Below, piece after piece: positions 7,455-14,767 of a DNA stretch of 20,997 nucleotides. This DNA is from DASZHJ01 sp035263705. GTDB lineage: Bacteria > Pseudomonadota > Alphaproteobacteria > ATCC43930 > CGMCC-115725. Both the position numbers and the translations under genes were made by a program. The notes under the pieces were generated by a model. It did not search any database. It had not been told where the DNA came from and saw only the letters and a program-made list of their open reading frames with translations. The stretch covers positions 1-20,997 of the forward strand of contig DATFRA010000327.1 of assembly GCA_035263705.1 (NCBI GenBank), written 5' to 3'. Each line of letters starts with the position of its first letter. Positions within the stretch are counted from its first letter, which is position 1.

Positions 7455-8552
7455 ATGCTCTACACCTGTGCTCCGGCCCGCGCCCGCGCGCATACCCTGA
7501 ACGCGAAGCGCCGCGGCGGCACGGCGGGCATCACGGTCGATATCCACTGCCACGTGCTGACCACCGCGGCGGACGATCTCGTGAGGCCCTTCTACCGGCC
7601 CGAGAGCGACCCGCTCTTCCGCTTCGCCAACCAGGCCACGCGCGAGGTGAACCGGCAGCAGGCCGAGGCGATCCGGACCAAGATCACCTCGGTGGAGGCG
7701 CGCCTCAAGGAGATGGACCGGTGGGGCATCGACATGCAGGCGGTCTCGCCGGCGCCCTCGCAGTATTACTACTGGACCGATCCCGAGCTCGGCCGCGCAG
7801 CGGCGCGGCTCTGCAACAACAACATCGCGGGCATGGTGGCGGCGCATCCGGATCGGTTCGTGGGCATGGGCACTGTGCCGCTCCAGGCGCCGGAGCTCGC
7901 GGTCACGGAGCTGGAGCGAATGGTGAGGGAGCTGGGCCTCCGCGGCGTCGAGATCTGCACGGACGTCGCGCGCGAGGAACTCTCGAGCGCGCGCTTCCGC
8001 CCGTTCTTCGCCAAGGCGGAGGAACTCGGCGTGGTCGTCTTCATGCATCCGAGCGGCTACACCGACGGCGGCCGGCTCGCGGACCATTATTTCATCAACG
8101 TGATCGGCAACCCCCTCGCCTCCACCGTTGCCGTGAGCCACCTGATCTTTGGTGGCGTGCTCGAGGCTTATCCGCGACTCAAGCTGGTGGTGGCGCACGG
8201 CGGCGGCTTCCTGCCGGCCTATTCCGGCCGCATGGACCACGCCCACCGTGCCCGCAGCGACCTCCGCCGCGAGATCGAGAAGCGGCCCACCCGCTATCTC
8301 AGGAAGCTCTACTTCGACACTATCGTCTTCACCGACCACCAGCTCGAGTACCTCGTGCGGCAATGGGGCGCCGACCATGTGCTGCTGGGCAGCGACTACC
8401 CCTTCGACATGGCGACGCCCGACCCCGTCGGGCACGTCACGAGCGCACGCAGGATCTCGCGGACGGACAAGGCCAAGATCCTCGGCGGAAATGCGACGCG
8501 GCTTCTGGGAATTAAGGCGCTGAAGCCAGCCGGTGCGAAGGCGCGCCGCTGA
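7455..8552 (+). CDS. Amidohydrolase family 2 protein (ACMSD/carboxylate decarboxylase-like)
   Basis: A 365-residue metal-dependent TIM-barrel enzyme. The metal ligands can be read in order: HxH at H31/H33 (VDIHCHV), H198 in VVVFMHPSG, H248 in VVAHGGGF, and D314 in LLGSDYPFD. This is the pattern of the family of 2-amino-3-carboxymuconate-6-semialdehyde decarboxylase and gamma-resorcylate/5-carboxyvanillate decarboxylases, which remove CO2 from aromatic or ring-opened carboxylates; some relatives are hydrolases. The ATG lies 2 bases after the stop of the Mo-hydroxylase gene, so translation is probably coupled. About 25 basic residues precede the barrel and no later ATG/GTG fits. The neighbourhood suggests that it acts on the product of a hydroxylated ring or chain. 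Family sure, reaction inferred. Confidence 0.88.
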   Translation: MLYTCAPARARAHTLNAKRRGGTAGITVDIHCHVLTTAADDLVRPFYRPESDPLFRFANQATREVNRQQAEAIRTKITSVEARLKEMDRWGIDMQAVSPAPSQYYYWTDPELGRAAARLCNNNIAGMVAAHPDRFVGMGTVPLQAPELAVTELERMVRELGLRGVEICTDVAREELSSARFRPFFAKAEELGVVVFMHPSGYTDGGRLADHYFINVIGNPLASTVAVSHLIFGGVLEAYPRLKLVVAHGGGFLPAYSGRMDHAHRARSDLRREIEKRPTRYLRKLYFDTIVFTDHQLEYLVRQWGADHVLLGSDYPFDMATPDPVGHVTSARRISRTDKAKILGGNATRLLGIKALKPAGAKARR

Positions 8553-8589
8553 GGCGCTCGCGAAACCGACTCACTGGAAGGATGGTCAC

Positions 8590-9066
8590 ATGGCGGACAT
8601 TCCCACGCTCACGAAGCGCCGGCTGCAGGCTGAGGTCATCGGGCCGATCTTCGACGAGATGGTGGCCGCGGTCGGCGAGGAGAAGGCGTCGGCCATTCTC
8701 GATGCCGCGATCCGCAAGGCTGCGATCGCTGAGGGCAAGGTATTCGCCAAGCGCGCCCCCGGTGGCATCACCTCCATGGCCGATTTCATCAAGCTCTATG
8801 ATCTCTGGACCGCCGATGGCGCGCTCGAGATGAAGGTGCTGGAGGCCAGCGACGAGAAATTCGATTTTGACATCACGCGCTGCCGCTATGCCGAAACCTA
8901 CAAAGAGATGGGCCTCGGCAAGATCGGACACCTTCTCTCCTGCAATCGAGACGGCACCTTTTGTCAGGGCTACGATCCCAACATCTCGCTCGTGCGCAAG
9001 CAGACGATCATGCAAGGTGCGTCCTGCTGCACGTTCCGCTACACCTATGCCGCGAAGAAGAGTTGA
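8590..9066 (+). CDS. L-2-amino-thiazoline-4-carboxylic acid hydrolase-like protein
   Basis: A 158-residue protein that I assign from its C-terminal half to the ATC hydrolase family: FDITRCRYAETYKEMGL, HLLSCNRDGTFCQGY and QTIMQGASCCTFRY match the family's cysteine-bearing motifs (C98, C118, C125, C146/C147). The founding member, in Pseudomonas, opens the thiazoline ring of L-ATC on the way to L-cysteine; most relatives have no proven reaction. GGAAGG lies 8 bases before the ATG at 8590. The gene follows the amidohydrolase by 37 bases on the same strand and ends 23 bases from the convergent permease gene. No signal peptide is present. The family call is from memory of the motif pattern and is fairly firm; the substrate in this cluster is unknown. 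Confidence 0.75.
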   Translation: MADIPTLTKRRLQAEVIGPIFDEMVAAVGEEKASAILDAAIRKAAIAEGKVFAKRAPGGITSMADFIKLYDLWTADGALEMKVLEASDEKFDFDITRCRYAETYKEMGLGKIGHLLSCNRDGTFCQGYDPNISLVRKQTIMQGASCCTFRYTYAAKKS

Positions 9067-9089
9067 ATCGGGTCTGATCCTGCTTCGCT

Positions 9090-9755
9090 TCATTCTCTCG
9101 CCCCCGAGAGCCGGTGCAGGATCACCACCTCCAGCCGGCGCACCCACCGGCTCGAGAGATAACAGACCAGGAAATAGCCGAGGGCGAGCGCGGTGTAGAG
9201 CTCGATCGGGCGCTGGTCGCGCGCGTTGATGATGGTGACGGACTGCAGCACGTCGGAGACGCCGATCACGCTGGCAATGGTCGAATCCTGGAAGGCGATG
9301 ATGGATTGCGTCACCAGCGACGGCAGCATGCGCATCAGCGCCTGCGGCAGCACGACGAGGCGCGTCACCTGCGGAGAGGTGAGCCCGGTCGCAAGGCCCG
9401 CGCTCCGCTGATCGATCGCGATCGACTGCAGGCCCGTCCGGATGATCTCGGTGAAATAGGCGACCTCGAAGGCCGCAAGCGCCAGGAGCGCCGAGAGGTA
9501 AGCCGAGTTGGGATGGCCGGTCAGCATCGGCCCGGTGTAGTAGGCCCAGAACATGATCATCAGCAGCGGGCTGCTGCGGAGCAGGTTCACATAGGCGGTC
9601 ACCGGGAGATGGACGAGCGGGAAGCGCGACAGCCGCCCGACCGCGAAGAGGCACGCGACCGGCAGGGCGATGGCGATCGCGCTCACGGTCATCGCGATGT
9701 TGTAGCGGAGGAACGTGAGGGCGAGCGGGCCGATATTCTCGAGCAGGACCGACAT
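9090..9755 (-). CDS. Polar amino-acid-type ABC transporter permease (second)
   Basis: A 221-residue inner-membrane protein of the His/Glu/Gln/Arg/opine permease class. The N-terminus has hydrophobic helices (MTVSAIAIALPVACLFAVG), followed by the family segment AYVNLLRSSPLLMIMFWAYY. The cytoplasmic EAA-type loop for ATPase contact is visible as LTSPQVTRLVVLPQALMRML. Its start ATG at 9755 shares one base with the TGA of the preceding permease gene, so the two are co-translated and very likely form a heterodimeric channel. No gene for the ATPase follows; the next gene, 23 bases on, is convergent. Family assignment is firm. The transported compound is not readable and may be amino-acid-like. Confidence 0.9.
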   Translation of the reverse strand: MSVLLENIGPLALTFLRYNIAMTVSAIAIALPVACLFAVGRLSRFPLVHLPVTAYVNLLRSSPLLMIMFWAYYTGPMLTGHPNSAYLSALLALAAFEVAYFTEIIRTGLQSIAIDQRSAGLATGLTSPQVTRLVVLPQALMRMLPSLVTQSIIAFQDSTIASVIGVSDVLQSVTIINARDQRPIELYTALALGYFLVCYLSSRWVRRLEVVILHRLSGARE

Positions 9756-10465
9756 CAGCCTGCTCCGCGCCCGATGAGCCCGTGGACGCGCGTCCGCTGC
9801 TCGACGAGCGCCATCACCGCCGCGACGGCCCAGGCACAGCCGAGATAGACCGCCGTGCCGAAGGTGTTGGCCTCGACCCAATGGAAGGTCTCGGCACCGA
9901 TCTGCTGCGTGAGATAGGAGGTCTCGACCACGCCCACGGTCATGGCGAGCGAGGAGCTCTTGAACACCGTGACGAACTCCGAGGTGAGGCTTGGCACGAT
10001 GAGCCGCAGCAGCAGCGGCACCACCACGTAGGACTGCGCCTGCCACCAGGTGAGGCCCGTCGAGAGCGCGGCCCACTGGACCTGGAGCCCGACGGCATTG
10101 AGGCCGGCGCGGACGTGCTCGGAGATCTTGGCGGAAGTGTAGAGAGAGAGTGTGATCACCGCGCTCACGGTCTCCCAGCCAAGCGAGAACAGCGGCCGCC
10201 GCACCGCCTCCGGCAGGAAGCGCGGGAACACGTAGTAGATGAAGAAGAGCTGCACCAGCAGCGGCACGTTGCGGAAGATCTCGACGTGAGCTGTCGCGAC
10301 GAGACGTACGGCGCGATGCGGGGAGCCCCGCGCGATGCCGCTTCCCATGCCAATGAGCAGCGCGAAGGCCCACGAGATCAGCGCGAGCTCCAGCGTGGTC
10401 AGCACCGCGCCCGCCACCAGCTCGCCGTAAGGCGCGCGCCACAGCACGGACCAGTCGTAGGTCAT
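9755..10465 (-). CDS. Polar amino-acid-type ABC transporter permease (first)
   Basis: Length is 236 residues from the ATG at 10465 (MTYDWSVLWRAPYGELV); an in-frame extension to 10519 is possible but adds only polar residues and runs into the repeat element. Helices include VLTTLELALISWAFALLIGMG. VEIFRNVPLLVQLFFIYY is the conserved family segment, and GLTWWQAQSYVVVPLLLRL is the EAA-type ATPase-contact loop. It ends overlapping the second permease by one base. The binding-protein gene lies upstream on the same strand, separated by 181 bases that carry an inverted pair of palindromic repeats. No strong ribosome-binding site precedes the ATG. The partner ATPase is absent from the window. Confidence 0.88.
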   Translation of the reverse strand: MTYDWSVLWRAPYGELVAGAVLTTLELALISWAFALLIGMGSGIARGSPHRAVRLVATAHVEIFRNVPLLVQLFFIYYVFPRFLPEAVRRPLFSLGWETVSAVITLSLYTSAKISEHVRAGLNAVGLQVQWAALSTGLTWWQAQSYVVVPLLLRLIVPSLTSEFVTVFKSSSLAMTVGVVETSYLTQQIGAETFHWVEANTFGTAVYLGCAWAVAAVMALVEQRTRVHGLIGRGAG

Positions 10466-10503
10466 CGGCAGGCTAGAGCGGATATCGCTTGCATTGGCAT
10501 CGT

Positions 10504-10548
10504 GCGTCCTTCGACACACTCGCTGGCGCGAGCGCGCTCAGGATGAGG
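10504..10548 (-). repeat. Intergenic palindromic repeat element, copy A (REP-like)
   Basis: Read on the minus strand this 45-base stretch shares a TCAtCCTGAGCG...GTGTCGAAGGaCGC framework with copy B at 10574-10622, which lies in opposite orientation. Its centre forms a different hairpin from that of copy B (a CTCGC/GCGAG stem with a 4-base loop at 10519-10532), so the stem is kept while its bases change. It sits in the operon gap between binding-protein and permease genes. Confidence 0.6.
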
Positions 10549-10573
10549 CAATTTCCTTAGTGGCATCCACCTT

Positions 10574-10622
10574 CCTCGCGTCACCCTGAGCGTGCACCCG
10601 AAGGGTGCGTGTCGAAGGGCGC
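10574..10622 (+). repeat. Intergenic palindromic repeat element, copy B (REP-like)
   Basis: Plus-strand copy of the element, with outer parts TCACCCTGAGCG and GTGTCGAAGGGCGC and a central GCACCC-gaa-GGGTGC hairpin (10594-10608). It is inverted relative to copy A, 25 bases away. The minus-strand transcript could fold copies A and B into one long stem just 3' of the binding-protein gene. The element resembles dispersed repeats I know between genes in alphaproteobacteria; copy number here is not known. Confidence 0.6.
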
Positions 10623-10646
10623 ACCGAGGTTGATCCAGCGCGGACC

Positions 10647-11585
10647 CTACTGCGCGGGCCAGGCGTTGATGAGGGCGAGCGCCTTGATGGCGTCGGTCAT
10701 CGGGAACGGCGAGACGCCCTGCGGACCGAAATACTTGTCGTAGAGCGTTCCCCATTCGCCGCTCGCGAACATGGCCACGATCGTGAGGTCCGCCACGCGC
10801 TTGAACTTCGAGCTCCCCGGCCGGACCGGGAAGGCCTGGAGGAAGCTGTTGACGCCGGGATCGAAGACCCGCCAGCCGGCCGGATCGGGCGCCTTGTCCT
10901 TGAGGCCGAAGAGGATCGGGCCATCGGAGCTATAGGCATCGATCGTGCCGGTGCCCAACGCGGTGAAGCCCTGGGGATGGTCGGGGAAGCCCACCGTCGT
11001 CAGGGGCGACTTGAGCCGGCCGCTCTGATTGAGCCCGCGGTACATCGCCTCCTCGAGCCCGCCCTGTGGCACGCCCACGCGCTTCCCCGCGAGATCCTGG
11101 AGCGCCTGGATCGGCGAGGACGCGCCCACGATCACCTCGGTCGAAGTGAGGAAATCCGCCACCGTGAAGTCGACCACCTTGAGCCGCGCCTGGGTCACCA
11201 CGGTGGCGCCCGCCTCCATGTCGATGGTGCCGTTCTGCAGCAGAGGGATGCGCGTCTGGCTGGTGACGGGGATGTAATTGAGCGCGATGGTGGCGCCGAG
11301 CTCCTTCTGGACATTGGCGTGGATCGCCGCGGCGATGTCGGTCGCGAAGCCGACGTAGTTGCCCTGGGCGTCCTTATAGCCATAGGGCGGGGTCGCCTCG
11401 CGGGCGCCGAGGTTGAACGTGCCCGTGCGCTTGATCCGGTCGAGCGTGTCCTCGACGCAGTCGGCCGCCTGCGCCCGCGCCGTTGCGGGCACTGCCAGCG
11501 CACCGAGCGCACCGGAGGCCGCTAGGAGCTGCCGACGTCCGAGCAGCGCTGAGGCCCCTGTGCTGTGATCCGTTTTCTCGCCCAT
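10647..11585 (-). CDS. Periplasmic substrate-binding protein of an amino-acid-type ABC transporter (SBP family 3)
   Basis: A 312-residue exported protein. The N-terminus carries a twin-arginine-like signal: GRRQLLAASGALGALAVPA (R17-R18), probably cleaved after ARAQA near residue 40. The mature part has the family-3 pattern: IKRTGTFNLGAREATPPYGY, then GNYVGFATDIAAAI, IDMEAGATVVTQARLKVVDF, LAGKRVGVPQGG, and a C-terminal YDKYFGPQGVSPFPM. These proteins capture polar amino acids, opines or small acids for the membrane permeases. The start is well fixed by AAGGAGG 5 bases before the ATG. It follows the isochorismatase-like gene by 58 bases and precedes two permease genes. A folded export route (Tat) would be uncommon for such a protein, but the motif lacks the full consensus, so Sec export is possible. 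Confidence 0.9.
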   Translation of the reverse strand: MGEKTDHSTGASALLGRRQLLAASGALGALAVPATARAQAADCVEDTLDRIKRTGTFNLGAREATPPYGYKDAQGNYVGFATDIAAAIHANVQKELGATIALNYIPVTSQTRIPLLQNGTIDMEAGATVVTQARLKVVDFTVADFLTSTEVIVGASSPIQALQDLAGKRVGVPQGGLEEAMYRGLNQSGRLKSPLTTVGFPDHPQGFTALGTGTIDAYSSDGPILFGLKDKAPDPAGWRVFDPGVNSFLQAFPVRPGSSKFKRVADLTIVAMFASGEWGTLYDKYFGPQGVSPFPMTDAIKALALINAWPAQ

Positions 11586-11643
11586 GCGTTCCTCCTTCGC
11601 CGAACGGCGGCTGCGATCGATGCGGGTTGGACTCGCGCCGACT

Positions 11644-12297
11644 TCAGAACTTGATCATATCGATCCGCGTCAGCGTTATCTTGGCCGAGAGCACCGGTGC
11701 GCTCGTCAGGTTGAACGCCACATATTGCTCGATATAAGTGTTCTGGCCATCGCCCGACATGCCGTCCACCGGCACGATCACGTTGAAGCCACGCAGCGCC
11801 GCCGCGCTCGAGGTGTAGAGCACCGCGCCATGCGCCGCCGTCCCGACGGTAATGACCGTGGTGATGCCTTTGTCCCTGAGCATCTTCTCGAGGCCGGTAT
11901 CCTTATCGCCAAGGATGAACTTGTCGACGTAGGCAGCCACCACGGGCTCGTCGCCCTTAGGCGCCACTGCGGGCACGGTGTCCACGATCGGGATATTGGG
12001 CAGGGTGGTGTAGATCACCGTCGCACCGTTGGCGCGCGCCGCGGAGACCAGTTCGGCTATCTTGGCAAGCGATGCGACGCACCGGGGCCGTCGATCCACG
12101 TTGCAGGTCTGCTTGAGGAGATCCATCACCAGGAGCGCCGTGGTCTTTGGATCGACCGGCGCCGCCTTGAGCTCGGGCGGTGGCGGCGCTTTGACGCTCG
12201 ACCATTCATCGATGATGGTCTGGGCGGGCGACGGCGCGCCGTGAGCCAAGACCGCCGTCAGCATGGCCAGCGGCACGAGACGGCATATTTTCAGCAT
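11644..12297 (-). CDS. Exported isochorismatase-fold protein lacking the catalytic cysteine
   Basis: A 217-residue protein whose start (ATG 12297, GGAGG 5 bases upstream) gives a signal peptide, LKICRLVPLAMLTAVLAHG, cleaved near residue 25. The rest is an isochorismatase/cysteine-hydrolase fold: TALLVMDLLKQ (D59 as the family aspartate), K126 as the likely lysine, then VGTAAHGAVLYTSSAAALRGF. In active hydrolases the last motif carries the nucleophilic Cys; here that position is Gly157. Two nearby cysteines, C65 and C73, could form a disulfide in the periplasm. It is first in the minus-strand set with an ABC binding protein and permeases. Ordinary amidase activity is therefore doubtful; a binding role or different chemistry is possible. 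Confidence 0.82.
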   Translation of the reverse strand: MLKICRLVPLAMLTAVLAHGAPSPAQTIIDEWSSVKAPPPPELKAAPVDPKTTALLVMDLLKQTCNVDRRPRCVASLAKIAELVSAARANGATVIYTTLPNIPIVDTVPAVAPKGDEPVVAAYVDKFILGDKDTGLEKMLRDKGITTVITVGTAAHGAVLYTSSAAALRGFNVIVPVDGMSGDGQNTYIEQYVAFNLTSAPVLSAKITLTRIDMIKF

Positions 12298-12483
12298 GGC
12301 TTCCTCCCCGATGTTCCGTTTTCGCAAAGGGATCAACAACCATCGGTCCCGTCAAGAGCGCTCCGAATCTGCATTGGGCCCACGTCACCATAGGCCCTTC
12401 CCCACCGCTTGCATTCGGTAGCCACCCGCGCGACCCTTAGCACCCGATAAACCCGAGCCCGGCAAAACGCGCGAGGAAAGCTC

Positions 12484-14763
12484 ATGGACGACGTCATCCC
12501 CAAGGACAAGGTGATGCCCTTCAAGTGGGTGGGGACAAGCCCTATCAGGCCGGATGGCGTGCCGAAGGTGACGGGCGTCGCGCAGTATGGCGCGGACCTC
12601 GCGATGCCCGGCATGCTCCATGGCCGGATCCTGCGCTCGCCGCATGCCCATGCGCGCATCCGCTCGATCGACACCTCGAAGGCGCTGGCGCTGCCGGGAG
12701 TCAAGGCGGTGGTGACCTCGGCGGACTTCCCGGAGCAGAGTTTCGAATACTTGGGGCCCGAGCGGGTCGCGGTTAATTACTGGCACATGACGCGCAACGT
12801 GATGGCGCGCGAGCAGGCGCTCTATGAGGGTCATGCGGTCGCGGCCGTCGCCGCGATATCCAAGTCGGTCGCCGACGAGGCGCTGGCGCTCATCAGGGTC
12901 GATTACGAGGTGCGGGCGCACGTGATCGACGTCGACGAGGCCATGAAGCCCGAGGCACCCCTGCTCTTCCCCGATCTCATCACTCGTGGCGTCGAGCCGC
13001 CGCCCAAGCCCTCGAACATCTCGAAACGCATCGAGTTCAAGATCGGCGACATCGAGAAAGGCTTCGCCGAATCCCACGAGATCGTGGAGATGTCCTTCAA
13101 GACCGCGCCCGTGCACCAGGCCTATATCGAGCCGCACGGCTGCGTCGTCCGCTTCGACGCCGACGGCCAGGGCGAGATTTGGAGCTCGAGCCAGGGCCAC
13201 TTCGTGGTGCGGGCCTATACGGCGAAGCTCCTGGGCCTCAAGCTGGGCGACCTTCGCGCCTATCCCGCGGAGATCGGCGGCGGCTTCGGTGGCAAGACCG
13301 TGATCTACCTGGAGCCGGTAGCGGCGCTGCTCGCGAAGAAATCCGGCCATCCCGTGAAGATGATGATGAGCCGCGAGGAGGTGTTCAAGGCGACGGGCCC
13401 GACCTCCGGCTCGTCCATGACCGTGAAGATCGGCGTCAAGCGCGACGGCAAGATCGTCGCCGCCGACGGGCTCTTCAAGTTCCAGGCCGGCGCCTTCCCG
13501 GGCTCGCCCGTCATGAACGCCTGCATGTGCGCGTTCGCGCCCTACGACATCCCGAACGCGCGCACCGTCGGCTATGACGTCGTCTGCAACCGGCCGAAGT
13601 CCGCTGCTTATCGCGCGCCGGGCTCGCCGATCTCGGCCTTCGCGGTCGAGAGCGTGATCGACGCATTGGCCCAGAAGCTCCGCATGGACCCGCTGGAGCT
13701 CAGGCTCAAGAACGCGGCGCGGTCGGGGACCCAGATGGTCTATGGGCCGAAGCTCGCCCACAACGGCTATGCCGAGACGATCGAGGCGCTTTTGAGGCAC
13801 CCCGCCTGGAAGGCGCCGCTCAAGAAGAACCAGGGCCGCGGCGTCGCGTCGGGCTATTGGTTCAATGGCGGCGGCGAGTCGAGCGCCACCGTGCACATCA
13901 ACGACGACGGCACCGTCGTCTGCGCGACGGGGAGCCCGGACATCGGCGGCTCCCGCGCCTCCATGGCGATCATGTGCGCGGAGACGCTGGGCGTCGACTA
14001 CGCCCAGGTCCGGCCAATCGTCGCCGACACCGCGTCGGTGGGCTACACACACCTGACCGGCGGCTCGCGCGTTACTTTCGCGACGGGGATCGCGGTGATC
14101 GAGGCTAGCAAGAAGGTGATCACCGAGCTCTGCAAGCGCGCTGCGATGATCTGGGACGTCGACGTCGAGGGCGTCACCTGGCAAGACGGCCACGCCAAGC
14201 CCGCCAGCACCAATGTCGGCGACTTCAAGCCGCTCTCGCTCAAGGAGATTGCGGCCAAGAAGGCGGCGACCGGCGGGCCCATCGGTGCCGCCGCCGGCGT
14301 CAACCCCGGCGCGGTGGCACCGGGCTTCGCGACGCAATTCTGCGACGTCGAGGTGGATCCCGAGACCGGCAAGGTGACGGTACTGCGGTTCGTCGCGGCC
14401 CAGGACGTGGGCCGCGCCATCCACCGGGACTACGTCGAGGGCCAGATCCAGGGCGGCGTCGTGCAAGGGATCGGGTGGGCGCTCAACGAGGAGTATGTCT
14501 ACGACGGGAAGGGCCGGATGGAGAACCCGGGCTTCCTCGACTACCGCATCCCCGTGGCCTCGGACCTGCCGATGATTGAGACCGTGATCGTGGAGGTGCC
14601 GAACCCCGCGCATCCCTACGGCGCCAAGGGTGTCGCCGAGGTCAACATCTGCCCGCCGATGGCGGCGATCGCGAACGCGATCGAGCGCGCGACGGGCAAG
14701 CGCCTCACGGAACTCCCGATGTCGCCGCGCAAGGTGCTGGCCGCGATGGACGGCACGGCGTAA
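12484..14763 (+). CDS. Second xanthine dehydrogenase-family molybdopterin-binding (large) subunit
   Basis: 759 residues, full length for the Mo-binding subunit. It opens with VMPFKWVGTSPIRPDGVPKV rather than the RVED-type start of the other copy, then GVAQYGADL and RSPHAHARI. GGGFGG (265-270) and the loop AAYRAPGSP (Y376, R377) shape the cofactor site; the loop differs from the PYRGAGRPE of the 5143-7452 protein, so the two should act on different substrates. The catalytic Glu is E719 in GAKGVAEV. GAGGAAAG-type spacing is good: GAGG lies just before the ATG at 12484. No 2Fe-2S or FAD subunit is adjacent. The next gene, 4 bases on, encodes a MoaD/ThiS-like protein. Family certain, substrate unknown. 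Confidence 0.93.
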   Translation: MDDVIPKDKVMPFKWVGTSPIRPDGVPKVTGVAQYGADLAMPGMLHGRILRSPHAHARIRSIDTSKALALPGVKAVVTSADFPEQSFEYLGPERVAVNYWHMTRNVMAREQALYEGHAVAAVAAISKSVADEALALIRVDYEVRAHVIDVDEAMKPEAPLLFPDLITRGVEPPPKPSNISKRIEFKIGDIEKGFAESHEIVEMSFKTAPVHQAYIEPHGCVVRFDADGQGEIWSSSQGHFVVRAYTAKLLGLKLGDLRAYPAEIGGGFGGKTVIYLEPVAALLAKKSGHPVKMMMSREEVFKATGPTSGSSMTVKIGVKRDGKIVAADGLFKFQAGAFPGSPVMNACMCAFAPYDIPNARTVGYDVVCNRPKSAAYRAPGSPISAFAVESVIDALAQKLRMDPLELRLKNAARSGTQMVYGPKLAHNGYAETIEALLRHPAWKAPLKKNQGRGVASGYWFNGGGESSATVHINDDGTVVCATGSPDIGGSRASMAIMCAETLGVDYAQVRPIVADTASVGYTHLTGGSRVTFATGIAVIEASKKVITELCKRAAMIWDVDVEGVTWQDGHAKPASTNVGDFKPLSLKEIAAKKAATGGPIGAAAGVNPGAVAPGFATQFCDVEVDPETGKVTVLRFVAAQDVGRAIHRDYVEGQIQGGVVQGIGWALNEEYVYDGKGRMENPGFLDYRIPVASDLPMIETVIVEVPNPAHPYGAKGVAEVNICPPMAAIANAIERATGKRLTELPMSPRKVLAAMDGTA

Positions 14764-14767
14764 GGCC

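Noticed and set aside
11644..12297. Calling this gene a maleamate amidohydrolase or nicotinamidase of a nicotinate pathway
   Set aside because: It has a signal peptide and lacks the catalytic cysteine; other nic-type genes are not present.
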